Positions 9,269 through 17,770 of a stretch of 64,000 nucleotides of DNA are shown here, piece after piece (within the stretch, counting starts at the first letter, position 1; each line of letters begins with the position of its first letter). The DNA is taken from assembly GCA_013289875.1 (NCBI GenBank), contig JABCZC010000007.1:1-64000 (forward strand), given 5' to 3'. This DNA comes from Acidobacteriota bacterium (lineage in GTDB: Bacteria > Acidobacteriota > Terriglobia > Terriglobales > Acidobacteriaceae). The notes beneath the pieces were generated by a model. It made no database searches, was not told the origin of the DNA, and saw only the letters and a list, made by a program, of their open reading frames with translations. A program made the translations under genes and the position numbers.

Positions 9269-9475
9269 CTAAGCTGCCATCGCCGGTGCGAATCCGTCGC
9301 AGCCGCTGATAGGAGTTACCTTCAGGTGCAGAGTCGCATGGCGCGGATGTCCGCAATCGTCGACGAAATCCTCAGGTGCGCTCTTGCTTGAGCGGATCTG
9401 AATAAGGTTCTGGTCTGGATGCGACTCGCCAAAGTGCGAGCACAGGCCACATTGTCCGTCGTGAAGAGAGATCAT
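9269..9475 (-). CDS. Small Cys/His-rich protein of unknown function at the head of the trp gene string
   Basis: 68 aa from the ATG at 9475, which has a near-perfect AAGGAGG 6 nt upstream; an ATG at 9514 has none. The sequence holds CGLC near the N-terminus, a CGHP in the middle and a further Cys in ISGCDGF near the end. These Cys and His residues could bind zinc or another metal. I recall similar short proteins in acidobacterial genomes but cannot name a family. It stops 41 bp before trpC on the same strand. A role in tryptophan metabolism is only suggested by position. Confidence 0.7.
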   Translation of the reverse strand: MISLHDGQCGLCSHFGESHPDQNLIQIRSSKSAPEDFVDDCGHPRHATLHLKVTPISGCDGFAPAMAA

Positions 9476-9584
9476 AGGGGTCCTCCTTACAGATGTGAAG
9501 ATAGCTCTACCCATTCAGGTTGTCATGAAAAAATTTACTGCAGGATACACGGCTAACTACGAATTTTCGATTCACGCACCGCCC

Positions 9585-10760
9585 TTAGCGGTTGTACTCC
9601 TTCAAAGCTTTCTGCAGCTGCTCGTGGGGTAATCCGATCGCCGTGTGGCCGTCGATGCCGGTCATCGTCTTTGCGCCTACCATGGCATTCACAATCGCTT
9701 CCTCGGTTGCTTCGGCCGTGGCGTTGAACAGCGGACTGATCCGCTCATTTGAAACGGCCAACACTGTATTCGGACCGGGTTCCGCGTCTGCGTGGGGATT
9801 CGCCGTCGAAAACGCGATGAAAATATCACCCGAGCCATTGCCGGAGGTCGATCCCGTCCGCGCCAACCCCATCGTGGCGCGGCGCGCAATGCGCTTCAAC
9901 TGATGCGGGAGGAGCGGGGCATCAGTTGCCACGACAATTATGATCGAGCCCACGTCGCCTTCCTTCTCCCCTACCGTCTCATCCTTGAACATCGAGTATG
10001 GAACGTCCTGCGGAATCAGCTTACCGACCGGAACGCCGGCAATTGTCAGCTGGGGACGGCGTCCGCAATTGCACTGTACAAGAACGCCAACGGTATATCC
10101 GCCCTGCTCTTTCGTCAGCACGCGGGATGCGCTGCCGATGCCTCCCTTGAATCCATAGCAGACCATGCCCGTTCCTCCGCCCACGGCGCCTTCATCCACT
10201 GCACCACTTTGGGCGCCATCGAGCGCCGAGAAAACATGCTCCGGCTTCACGTGAAAGCCGTTGATGTCGTTCAACCATCCATCCCATGTTTCAGCGACTA
10301 CGGGCAGCGACCACGGCTGGCTCAGCGTGTTGTGTTTTACGCCCCAGGCAATGATGGCGTCACGCACCACGCCCACGCTGTGCGTGTTGGTGATGGCGAC
10401 AGGGCTTTCCAGAAACCCGGACTCCTCAACCCATGTCGTCCCTGTCATCTCTCCATTGCCGTTTTGCGTGAACCACCCCGCATAAACAGGGTCGGAATTC
10501 GACTTTCCGCGCGGAAAGATCACGGTCACCCCAGTCCGGATGGGGCCTTCACCGACCTTCAACGCGCCGTTACCGGAAATTAGTGTTGTCTCGCCAACTT
10601 CGACACCGCGAACATCGGTAATGGCGTTAAGCGGTCCCGGGGTTCCGTCGAAGGGAACTCCAAGATCGCGGGCGCGTGGCGCCGATTGCGAGTACATTGT
10701 CGCTGTCATCGCGAAGAAGACACTGAACAAGAGTGGACGCTGTTTCCGGTGACGGTGCAT
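9585..10760 (-). CDS. Secreted S58-family N-terminal nucleophile aminopeptidase (DmpA/BapA-like)
   Basis: 391 aa from the ATG at 10760, which gives a clear signal peptide (basic RHRKQR, hydrophobic LLFSVFFAMTATMY); an upstream in-frame ATG at 10835 would spoil it. Family members are made as one chain that cuts itself before a serine, which becomes the nucleophile. The matching site here is Gly-Ser in GDVGSIIIVVATDAPL (about Ser272), leaving a beta chain of 120 residues, close to the DmpA value. VGGGTGMVCYGFKGGIG is also typical. Substrates in the family are N-terminal D- or beta-amino acids; which apply here is unknown. A D-amino-acid gene set lies 33 kb away in this window. Confidence 0.9.
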   Translation of the reverse strand: MHRHRKQRPLLFSVFFAMTATMYSQSAPRARDLGVPFDGTPGPLNAITDVRGVEVGETTLISGNGALKVGEGPIRTGVTVIFPRGKSNSDPVYAGWFTQNGNGEMTGTTWVEESGFLESPVAITNTHSVGVVRDAIIAWGVKHNTLSQPWSLPVVAETWDGWLNDINGFHVKPEHVFSALDGAQSGAVDEGAVGGGTGMVCYGFKGGIGSASRVLTKEQGGYTVGVLVQCNCGRRPQLTIAGVPVGKLIPQDVPYSMFKDETVGEKEGDVGSIIIVVATDAPLLPHQLKRIARRATMGLARTGSTSGNGSGDIFIAFSTANPHADAEPGPNTVLAVSNERISPLFNATAEATEEAIVNAMVGAKTMTGIDGHTAIGLPHEQLQKALKEYNR

Positions 10761-10969
10761 GCCTGGAACGCTACCGCACAAATTGGAACAAAGGTAGAAG
10801 AATCGTGAGCAGGACGATCTACGCCGAGAGCGCAAAATCCAATCCCAAATTGCCGCATTTCAACCGCAATCAGCCCGTTTCTGGAGCATACAAACCTCTT
10901 GCTCTTGATCAAGGATTCTGTTATCACGGAGTCATTTAAGAGGCCGCCCCCAAGAACTGGAGTTTCCGG

Positions 10970-12577
10970 TTGAAAATCTTACTGTGGTTCCTGGCTGTCT
11001 TGACAACCGCCTATGCCTTTGCGCAAGATGCTCAGATTTCGCCAGAAGAAATTCGCACCATTGAGCTCAGCCCCGCCGTAGTCTTTGTCAGCGTCGAATA
11101 TAAAGTTACGGGCATCATTCCCCAGCCCGGGCCTCAGAGGCTCAAACTCATCCAGGGCACTCTTGGCGCGACCGGCAGCGGCTTTCTGTACCGCCCCGAT
11201 GGCTATCTCATTACAAATGCGCATGTCGTCAGCGATGCAAATACGAAGGATCCGCAGGCGCAGCAGATGTTGAGATTAAGGACCTTGAAGACACTGGTCG
11301 ACGCTGCCGAGCAATTGAATCAGCGCCAGATGACTGATTTGGAGAAAGAATACATTTACAACAAAATGCGGGTGGGAACGCCGGTCATCAACGTCATTTT
11401 GAACAATAAAAGCCGCTACCGAGGCGAGATCAAGATATACAGCGATCCGACCGGGGTAAACGTCGGCAAAGACATCGCTATCGTAAAGATCGACGCGACC
11501 AATCTGCCGACGGTTACGCTCGGCAACTCCGATGACGTTCATGTTGAGCAGCCGGTGACGGTAATAGGCTATCCTGGCGCTGCTTCAGCAATGGGTAAAA
11601 CGCTCGGCGACGAGATCAGCGAAGAGTCCATGCTGGTGCCCACGGTGACGAACGGCCACATCTCGGCCGTAAAAATGGACTATAAGGGCTCGCCGGTTTT
11701 GCAATCCGATGCCGCGATTACCCACGGAAACAGCGGAGGGCCGGCATTCGACCCGGACGGGAAAGTCATTGGGATCGCCACATTTGGCGCACAAGAGGCT
11801 GCGGGATTCAACTTCTTTGTCCCCATCAACACGGCAATGGAGTTTGTCCGTCAGGCGGGTGCGCCCCCTGAGTCGGGATCGTTCGATTCCACCTGGCATG
11901 CAGCGCTCGATGCCATGGCCGCGCGCCAGTGGTCCAAGGCTCATGTGCTGATCGGCGATGTGCTCGAGATCATGCCCGGAGAGCCTGACGCGGCGCGCCT
12001 GCAGGTCATCGCCGCACGGGAAGAACAAAAGGAAGTTCCTCTATGGCCATGGATTGCCGGGGCCGCAGCTCTGCTCATCCTGCTGATTGTGTTGATCGTG
12101 TGGGCGGTGGTAGCGGCGCGCTCCAGAAAGGTTCCGGTTGCGATCCCGGACAAACCAATAATCACTCCGCAGCAGCAATCGCCGTCGCAAGTGGGACTTG
12201 CTCCAACGGTTCTGGCCTCTACCGGCTTGGCTGCCACCGCGCTGCAGGACAGCACCAGCACCAAAACGTACGGCACTCTGCATGTTACTTCGGGGTCCTT
12301 GAACGGCAACCGCTTCCCCATTCCCAAGACCGGTGTGATGATCGGGCGCGATTCGACAAAATGCGCGATCGTGACTTCCGACGAATCGGTTTCCAAGGAG
12401 CATGCATGGGTTGTACCGGTCGATAACGAGGTCGTGGTTATCGACCGCAACTCGACCAACGGAACGTACGTGAACTCTCCGGATTCGCCCAGAATCAACA
12501 AGACGGCTCTGCGCAGCGGAGACCGCGTGTACATCGGCCGCAAGGGAGCGATCACGCTGACCTACTTCAGTTCCTGA
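10970..12577 (+). CDS. Membrane-anchored trypsin-like (HtrA-type) serine protease with C-terminal FHA domain
   Basis: 535 aa, TTG start (10970) with CTGGAG 8 nt upstream; no nearby in-frame ATG. Layout: signal peptide (1-18); protease domain with His85 (TNAHVV), Asp168 (GKDIAIV) and Ser255 (HGNSGGP); a linker (about 300-350); one membrane helix (about 359-384); a Pro/Gln/Thr-rich linker; FHA domain (about 455-530) with GRD, SKEHAW and NSTNGTY. The topology implies a periplasmic protease joined to a cytoplasmic phosphothreonine reader. About 50 residues are inserted between His and Asp. It leads a set with an FHA protein, a PP2C phosphatase and a kinase, which would make or remove the ligand of its FHA domain. 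The domains are clear; the signalling role is inference. Confidence 0.92.
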   Translation: MKILLWFLAVLTTAYAFAQDAQISPEEIRTIELSPAVVFVSVEYKVTGIIPQPGPQRLKLIQGTLGATGSGFLYRPDGYLITNAHVVSDANTKDPQAQQMLRLRTLKTLVDAAEQLNQRQMTDLEKEYIYNKMRVGTPVINVILNNKSRYRGEIKIYSDPTGVNVGKDIAIVKIDATNLPTVTLGNSDDVHVEQPVTVIGYPGAASAMGKTLGDEISEESMLVPTVTNGHISAVKMDYKGSPVLQSDAAITHGNSGGPAFDPDGKVIGIATFGAQEAAGFNFFVPINTAMEFVRQAGAPPESGSFDSTWHAALDAMAARQWSKAHVLIGDVLEIMPGEPDAARLQVIAAREEQKEVPLWPWIAGAAALLILLIVLIVWAVVAARSRKVPVAIPDKPIITPQQQSPSQVGLAPTVLASTGLAATALQDSTSTKTYGTLHVTSGSLNGNRFPIPKTGVMIGRDSTKCAIVTSDESVSKEHAWVVPVDNEVVVIDRNSTNGTYVNSPDSPRINKTALRSGDRVYIGRKGAITLTYFSS

Positions 12578-12636
12578 AGCGGGTATTTCCTGAGATGTTT
12601 CCCGCGCGTACACTTCGGGAGAGACCAGAATCGCTC

Positions 12637-13140
12637 ATGCCAAAGTTCTGCAGCAATGGCCATCAAATCGAAGATGCGTGGGATATATGCCCCTACTGCC
12701 AGCGCACCGGTTTCCAGAGTGTCGGCGGCACGTCGCCGCTGACAAAGACGCGTCTGGATACAGCTGGAAATGTCTCCAATGAAACTTCCCCTAAACTACC
12801 CCCGTCGCGAACCGTGCTCATTTCCGAGCGCCGTCGCCCGCCAGTCGTGGGTTGGCTCGTAGCCCTCACTGGCGACCAGAAGGGAGAGGATTTCAGGTTG
12901 CACGAAGGGCCAAACGTGATTGGTACATCAGCCGATTGCCAGATCACGCTGAAGAACACTACCGTCACGGCAAGACATGCCAGCCTTCGCTACCAGGACG
13001 GACGGTTTTTCCTCACCGATCTTGACTCAACTAATGGGACCTGGCTCAACAACAGTCCGGACCGGATCGCGCGTGTAGAACTGAAAGACAACGACTTGAT
13101 TCGCATTGGCGATATCTCACTGAAGTTTAAGTGCTTGTAG
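12637..13140 (+). CDS. Zinc-ribbon/FHA domain protein
   Basis: 167 aa from the ATG at 12637; an in-frame ATG at 12595 would add 14 residues ahead of a natural start. The N-terminus is a short treble-clef or zinc ribbon: CSNGHQIEDAWDICPYC. A Ser/Thr/Pro-rich linker with several threonines (SPLTKTRLDT, TSPKLPPSRT) could be a phosphorylation target. The FHA domain covers about 75-160 with NVIGTSADCQI, TARHASL and LDSTNGTW; Thr replaces the usual Arg after Gly in the first motif, which could weaken phosphopeptide binding. It lies 59 bp after the protease gene and overlaps the start region of the phosphatase. It resembles FHA substrates of Ser/Thr kinases such as GarA, but that role is inference. 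Confidence 0.88.
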   Translation: MPKFCSNGHQIEDAWDICPYCQRTGFQSVGGTSPLTKTRLDTAGNVSNETSPKLPPSRTVLISERRRPPVVGWLVALTGDQKGEDFRLHEGPNVIGTSADCQITLKNTTVTARHASLRYQDGRFFLTDLDSTNGTWLNNSPDRIARVELKDNDLIRIGDISLKFKCL

Positions 13141-13154
13141 GAGAAAACTGCGTC

Positions 13155-13928
13155 ATGCGTATTCGCCCGGACATAGAACTGGCTAACCTCACCGACCTAG
13201 GCGTTCGGCGGCAACAAAATGAAGACTATTTCCTTTACATCGAGCCGGAAAGCGATGAGGAGTTTGCCGTGAAAGGGCGTTTATTGCTGGTTGCCGACGG
13301 CATGGGCGGTCACAACGGTGGAGAGGTTGCCAGCGGCATTGCAGCCGCAGCGCTCCGAGAAGCTTTTCTCAACGCCAACGGAGAAGAGCCGAGGAGCATC
13401 CTTCTTCGCGGCTTTTCCCAGGCCCAGCAGGAGATTGTCGCGCGTGGCAGCGAAACCGGCAACCTCAATGGCATGGGTACGACCTGCACAGCGGTGATTC
13501 TCCGCAACGGAGAACTGAGCTACGGTCACATCGGTGATAGTCGTCTTTACCTGCTTCGCGACGGCATTCTGACGCAGCTTACGGAAGATCACACCCTAGT
13601 CCATCAACTCGTCAAAGGTGGGGCGCTCAGCAAGGATGAAGCTGCGGCCTACCAACAGAAGAATGTACTCACGGCCGCGTTGGGAATGCGCTCCGATGCG
13701 GTGCCGGCGGATTTCTCCGAGAAGCCTTTCCCGTTGATGCCAGGCGATACGCTGATCGTCTCCAGCGATGGACTGCACGGTCTGATCGATGACCGCGAGA
13801 TCGCGGAGATAGCGGACAGCCAGAGCCCCAATGACGCTTGCCACGCGCTGCTGAACATTGCCATCGAACGCGGCGCCCCGGATAATATCACCGTCCAGAT
13901 TCTCCGCGTTGTCACGGTGGCGCAATGA
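13155..13928 (+). CDS. PP2C-family Ser/Thr protein phosphatase
   Basis: 257 aa from the ATG at 13155 (AGGAG 11 nt upstream). The metal-binding motifs of bacterial PP2C enzymes are all present: NED near residue 22, DGMGGH, GTTCTAV, GHIGDSR, SSDGL and the final APDNITV. No membrane segment or sensor domain. It would remove phosphate from Ser/Thr residues added by the kinase encoded just downstream; the two genes overlap by 4 bp (ATGA at 13925), a strong sign of coupled translation. Confidence 0.95.
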   Translation: MRIRPDIELANLTDLGVRRQQNEDYFLYIEPESDEEFAVKGRLLLVADGMGGHNGGEVASGIAAAALREAFLNANGEEPRSILLRGFSQAQQEIVARGSETGNLNGMGTTCTAVILRNGELSYGHIGDSRLYLLRDGILTQLTEDHTLVHQLVKGGALSKDEAAAYQQKNVLTAALGMRSDAVPADFSEKPFPLMPGDTLIVSSDGLHGLIDDREIAEIADSQSPNDACHALLNIAIERGAPDNITVQILRVVTVAQ

Positions 13929-15610
13929 TCGGCACAGAGATTTCCCAATACCGCCTGATTGAAAAGCTGGGTGAGGGCGGAATGGGCGTGGTCTATAAAG
14001 CTATTGATGTAATGCTGGACCGCGTGGTGGCTGTCAAGCTAGTGAGTGCCGAGCTTGCCGATAATCAGGAACTCCTCGAACGATTCAAATCAGAAGCGAA
14101 GGTACAGGCAACGCTGAGTCATCCGAATGTCGCGACCCTTTATTCCTATCTGGTATGGGAAGGGCGAGCGGTAATGGTGATGGAGTTCATCGAGGGCGAG
14201 ACGCTCCAGCAGATGATCGCCCGGCGCGGCCCAGTCCCGTCTGAGATAGCGGTCCCGCTGTTCAAGCAGGCATTGCTGGGAGTCGGCGCCGCGCATCGTC
14301 GCGGCATAGTCCATCGCGATATCAAACCCGCAAACATCATGGTGAACGGCGATTGCCAGATAAAAGTAATGGACTTTGGCATCGCGAAAGTCCTGGGTGT
14401 AGACGGAAGAACACGCACCAACCTCCGCATGGGCACGGCCTGGTACATGGCGCCGGAGCAGGTTCTGAACCGGAAGGTAGATGCGCGAACCGATATCTAT
14501 GCGCTGGGCGTGACCTTGTACGAGATCTTAAGTGGACAGGTGCCGTTCCGTGCGGACAGCGAATACGAGATCCTGAGCGCACACGTTCAGAGACAGCCGG
14601 AACTCCCAACCGAACATTATCCGCACATCCCGCAATCATGCGTTTCGGCCGTGATGCGGGCTCTGGAGAAGGAACCGGAAAACAGGTTTGCATCGACGGA
14701 CGAATTCATCGCTGCGCTCAATCAAAACGCATCGGGTTCAACCGCAACGATCACTCCGGCGGCGCAGCCTGTCGAGCCCATTCAGCCGAGCGCACTGGCA
14801 GTTTCTGGCGTGGTGGTCTCAACGCCAGAAAAAGTCAGCACGCCGCCGTCGGTTGTAAGCGTGGTAGCGCCGCCTCCCTCGGAAAAGAAGCGCTCTCCAT
14901 GGTTCGGGATCACAACTGCGGCGGTGCTCGTTGTGATCCTGGGCGCGGCCGCACTGATCATGTTTATGCGTGAACGCGAAAAACGCGCGGCACGTGGGGG
15001 GGGGCACCAGGCAACGATGGGCAGTCAGCAGCGCGCATCGGTCACGGGCGAACAGGAGAGGCGAATGCAGGCGGAACAGGATCAGGCCGCCGAGGAACTG
15101 AAGGAGCAGCTTGCCAAAGAACAAGCGCATCCTGCCCCAAACGCCGGAGGCCAGCAGCAGGTGGCCATGACTCATCCGGCGGCGACTCCCACTCCAAAGC
15201 CGCAAAATCAGCCGCCTCGCAACCCACCCAATTCGACGGTCGCTCAGGCCACTCAGAAAAACGAAGACGAGGCGACGCGTCTTCGCTTGCTTTCCGGAAC
15301 ATGGACCGGCACCTATACTTGTCAGCAGGGGGTGACCGGAGTAACGCTGCAAATTGTTGCCAGCTCCTCTCAGAATGTCGGAGCACTTCTGCAATTCGCT
15401 GTCCCTAACTCGCGCTCTGGCGCGTATTTCATGCGGGGGGTGTTCAATCCGGCCACCAACGGCCTCGCGATGAACTTTACGAGCTGGAAATACCAACCGG
15501 AGGGGTACGCCGCTGGCAACATCACGGGAACCGTCAATTTCGCGAGTAATGAACTTCGGGGAACAATTCTCCTCCCGGCCTGCGCTGCTCTCTCCATGCG
15601 CAAGCAATGA
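13925..15610 (+). CDS. Transmembrane Ser/Thr protein kinase (PknB-like) with unknown C-terminal domain
   Basis: 561 aa. Kinase domain about 9-265: glycine loop GEGGMG (16-21), Lys38 in VAVKLV, catalytic HRDIKPAN (His130-Asp132), DFG (150-152), MGTAWYMAPEQ in the activation segment. A Pro/Ser/Val-rich linker leads to one membrane helix (about 328-348), then a charged, Gln/Glu-rich stretch likely to form a coiled coil (about 370-402), a low-complexity Pro-rich linker, and a compact domain (about 453-556) starting LSGTWTGTYTC. PASTA repeats are absent, so the sensor domain differs from classical PknB. It ends a four-gene set with its likely phosphatase and FHA readers. Confidence 0.95.
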   Translation: MIGTEISQYRLIEKLGEGGMGVVYKAIDVMLDRVVAVKLVSAELADNQELLERFKSEAKVQATLSHPNVATLYSYLVWEGRAVMVMEFIEGETLQQMIARRGPVPSEIAVPLFKQALLGVGAAHRRGIVHRDIKPANIMVNGDCQIKVMDFGIAKVLGVDGRTRTNLRMGTAWYMAPEQVLNRKVDARTDIYALGVTLYEILSGQVPFRADSEYEILSAHVQRQPELPTEHYPHIPQSCVSAVMRALEKEPENRFASTDEFIAALNQNASGSTATITPAAQPVEPIQPSALAVSGVVVSTPEKVSTPPSVVSVVAPPPSEKKRSPWFGITTAAVLVVILGAAALIMFMREREKRAARGGGHQATMGSQQRASVTGEQERRMQAEQDQAAEELKEQLAKEQAHPAPNAGGQQQVAMTHPAATPTPKPQNQPPRNPPNSTVAQATQKNEDEATRLRLLSGTWTGTYTCQQGVTGVTLQIVASSSQNVGALLQFAVPNSRSGAYFMRGVFNPATNGLAMNFTSWKYQPEGYAAGNITGTVNFASNELRGTILLPACAALSMRKQ

Positions 15611-15786
15611 GCGACGCCGTCCAGCCAGCCCAACTACGCCGGCGCGGAAAAATCTGGCATGAATAAAATTTTCGAAAGACTAGTTGTTTTCCTAGGTGAC
15701 CCGCTCGAGGAAAAGGCTATAAGGTAAGGCTCACGACATTTTACGTCCCCAGCACATGTTCGCAGATCTGAAGCGGAGAAACACAC

Positions 15787-17517
15787 ATGTGGCGAAACAG
15801 ATTCACGACGGCGCACTGGATTGCAGCCTTTTTTCTTTTCGCAATCCCACTGACAGCGCAGGAAGCGTCTTTCCTCCCTTCGGCGCCTTCGGCCAACACA
15901 GTCGGCAGCACGATGAAGGAGTCCCCGGCAGAGTGGCGTAAAACGCTACCAGGCGAAGTCTCGTCCGACGAGGCAGCACGTTTCCAATTGCTCGGCCTCA
16001 ACGACATCCGTCCTGCAATCATCGATTCTGCTAACTACGACAACTTCGGGACCACGTCGTCTCAGGGCGTGAACAGTATCGACTCCGGCTCGGGCATCGT
16101 CACGAAATATTCCTTCGACGACCCGAACGTTGCGCCCGGTCACAGCTCACTGATCCTCCCATCCGCGAATGATGCGAGTGCGGCTTCCCACGGCGTCGTC
16201 CGGCAAGTCACGCCTCCACAGCCTGATACCAGGATTCGGTGGAGAGTCGCTAACCAGGAATCCCTGCTTTCCATAGGGATCATGCACACTTTTAACCTTT
16301 GGACAGAAGCGGGAACGCGGGATGCCCTGAACGGGCCGTGGCTGGACGATTACGTGCAGTCGGTTGCCGAGTTGCGTGGCTGGAGCGACAGTGACAGATT
16401 CATGGCTCCCTACGTCGGCCATCCCATTCAAGGTTCAGTTTTTGGTTTTATCCTGCGCCGGAACGATCCCAAATATCGGACTGTGCAATGGGGCGACGGC
16501 CGGGATTACTACATTAGCTTGCTGCGTTCCATGGCCTACTCGGCGGCATGGCATACGGAGTGGAAGATCGGTCCCGCCAGCGAGGCTTCCATAGGCAATG
16601 TGATGCTCCACGCTTCTCCGGGATTCATCACGCTGGTTGACACCCCGACACTGGGCGCGCTGACGATGATCGCTGAGGACGTGGCGGACCGATACGTGAT
16701 CATCGGACTAGAGAACAGGACCGCCAACCGTGCGCTGATCATGCTGGCGCGAAGCTTCCTGAACCCCGGGCGGTCGTTTGCGAACATGATGGCGTTTAAG
16801 GTGCCGTGGGAGCGAGATACTCGCATCGGAATCATGCGGGAAAACTACCTCCTGCGCAAGGAGCTGGTAGAGGATTACAAGCATGGGAGCGGAGAAAAAC
16901 CGTTTGAGTTCGTGCGCCGACCACCGGACGAACGCGACCCTGAAGATTATCCAAAGGAAGCGCCTATCGAATTGGCAGCTTATCCCTACTATGAAAAATT
17001 TTCGGATGGCCACAATTGCATTGGCGGCGGCGGCTCTGGCGCAATGCGAGTAAATCCAGGTCTGCAGATCGTGAGCGAAGTGAACGGGTGCCTGATCATG
17101 GGCATGCCGGCATATAATGACAGCGCAGATTCGTTGTTCTACGGTTCAGGTATTCGGTGGACTCCGCTGGCCGACCATCGTCTGTCGCCTTTTGTAGAAG
17201 TCTTATTCGGCGGAAGAAAAGTAACCTACGAAGTCGACAATGCCGCTCTACATGATCTGCTCAAGGAGGAATGGAACGACGGAAACGGCACGCTACCTCA
17301 TTATCCGAAACGTAGTGACTGGTCCACGGAAGTTTCGCAAAATGGTCCCAGCATTTCGACTGGCGGCGGGCTGGATGTGGTTGTAAAGCGACCGTTTACT
17401 TTTCGCCTCATCAACGTGCAATACACTCACAGCTGGATGCAGGACGTAGAAATGATCCATCCGCAGAGCGGAATTCGAATCACGACAGAAGCCGTGCTGC
17501 GCATCGGCACCTGGTAA
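15787..17517 (+). CDS. Secreted protein of unknown function, probably outer membrane
   Basis: 576 aa. A signal peptide (about 1-25, ending in IPLTAQ) is followed by a Ser/Ala-rich stretch, a conserved-looking middle with SIGIMHTFNLWTEAGTR and YVGHPIQGSVFGFILRRNDP, and a C-terminal half with alternating polar and hydrophobic strands. It ends in an aromatic residue (LRIGTW), as outer-membrane barrels often do. I do not recognise the family. It lies 176 bp after the kinase gene with its own upstream gap, so it need not belong to that operon. Confidence 0.75.
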   Translation: MWRNRFTTAHWIAAFFLFAIPLTAQEASFLPSAPSANTVGSTMKESPAEWRKTLPGEVSSDEAARFQLLGLNDIRPAIIDSANYDNFGTTSSQGVNSIDSGSGIVTKYSFDDPNVAPGHSSLILPSANDASAASHGVVRQVTPPQPDTRIRWRVANQESLLSIGIMHTFNLWTEAGTRDALNGPWLDDYVQSVAELRGWSDSDRFMAPYVGHPIQGSVFGFILRRNDPKYRTVQWGDGRDYYISLLRSMAYSAAWHTEWKIGPASEASIGNVMLHASPGFITLVDTPTLGALTMIAEDVADRYVIIGLENRTANRALIMLARSFLNPGRSFANMMAFKVPWERDTRIGIMRENYLLRKELVEDYKHGSGEKPFEFVRRPPDERDPEDYPKEAPIELAAYPYYEKFSDGHNCIGGGGSGAMRVNPGLQIVSEVNGCLIMGMPAYNDSADSLFYGSGIRWTPLADHRLSPFVEVLFGGRKVTYEVDNAALHDLLKEEWNDGNGTLPHYPKRSDWSTEVSQNGPSISTGGGLDVVVKRPFTFRLINVQYTHSWMQDVEMIHPQSGIRITTEAVLRIGTW

Positions 17518-17530
17518 CCCTGAAAACCGA

Positions 17531-17701
17531 CAAATCTCCTGGACAATCACAGAATTTTCGGTGAAAGCGAAGAGCGGTCGTGCGTGCTGCGGTGGGTGCC
17601 TCGCACCGCTTCTGCGGCTCTGAGCGCGAAGCGAGCCATGCCGGAGCGGTTCCAAAGGCCGCGCCTGTGACGAGCGACAAGACGAAGGCGACCCCGGCAC
17701 C
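17531..17701 (-). pseudogene. Relic of an ADOP-type ABC permease
   Basis: Read on the - strand from 17701, one frame gives VLSLVTGAAFGTAPAWLASR followed by SEP. After a 1-base shift it continues AEAVRGTHRSTHDRSSLSP and KIL, and after a second shift VIVQ. This is the family pattern at the end of an FtsX helix in duplicated orphan permeases (FG.APAWLASR..., AE.LRG.., RS.L....V..Q); the intact gene at 49752 has the corresponding stretch FFGTLPGLQLSRPGAGH. Two frameshifts and missing flanks mark it as decayed. The wider gap, 17518-17770, holds nothing else recognisable. Confidence 0.65.
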
Positions 17702-17770
17702 GCTAGAGATTGCGGGGCGCTGATGAGGACGCGGTCAATCGGAAGTTTCCTGGAGCAAGTTCTCAGGAGC

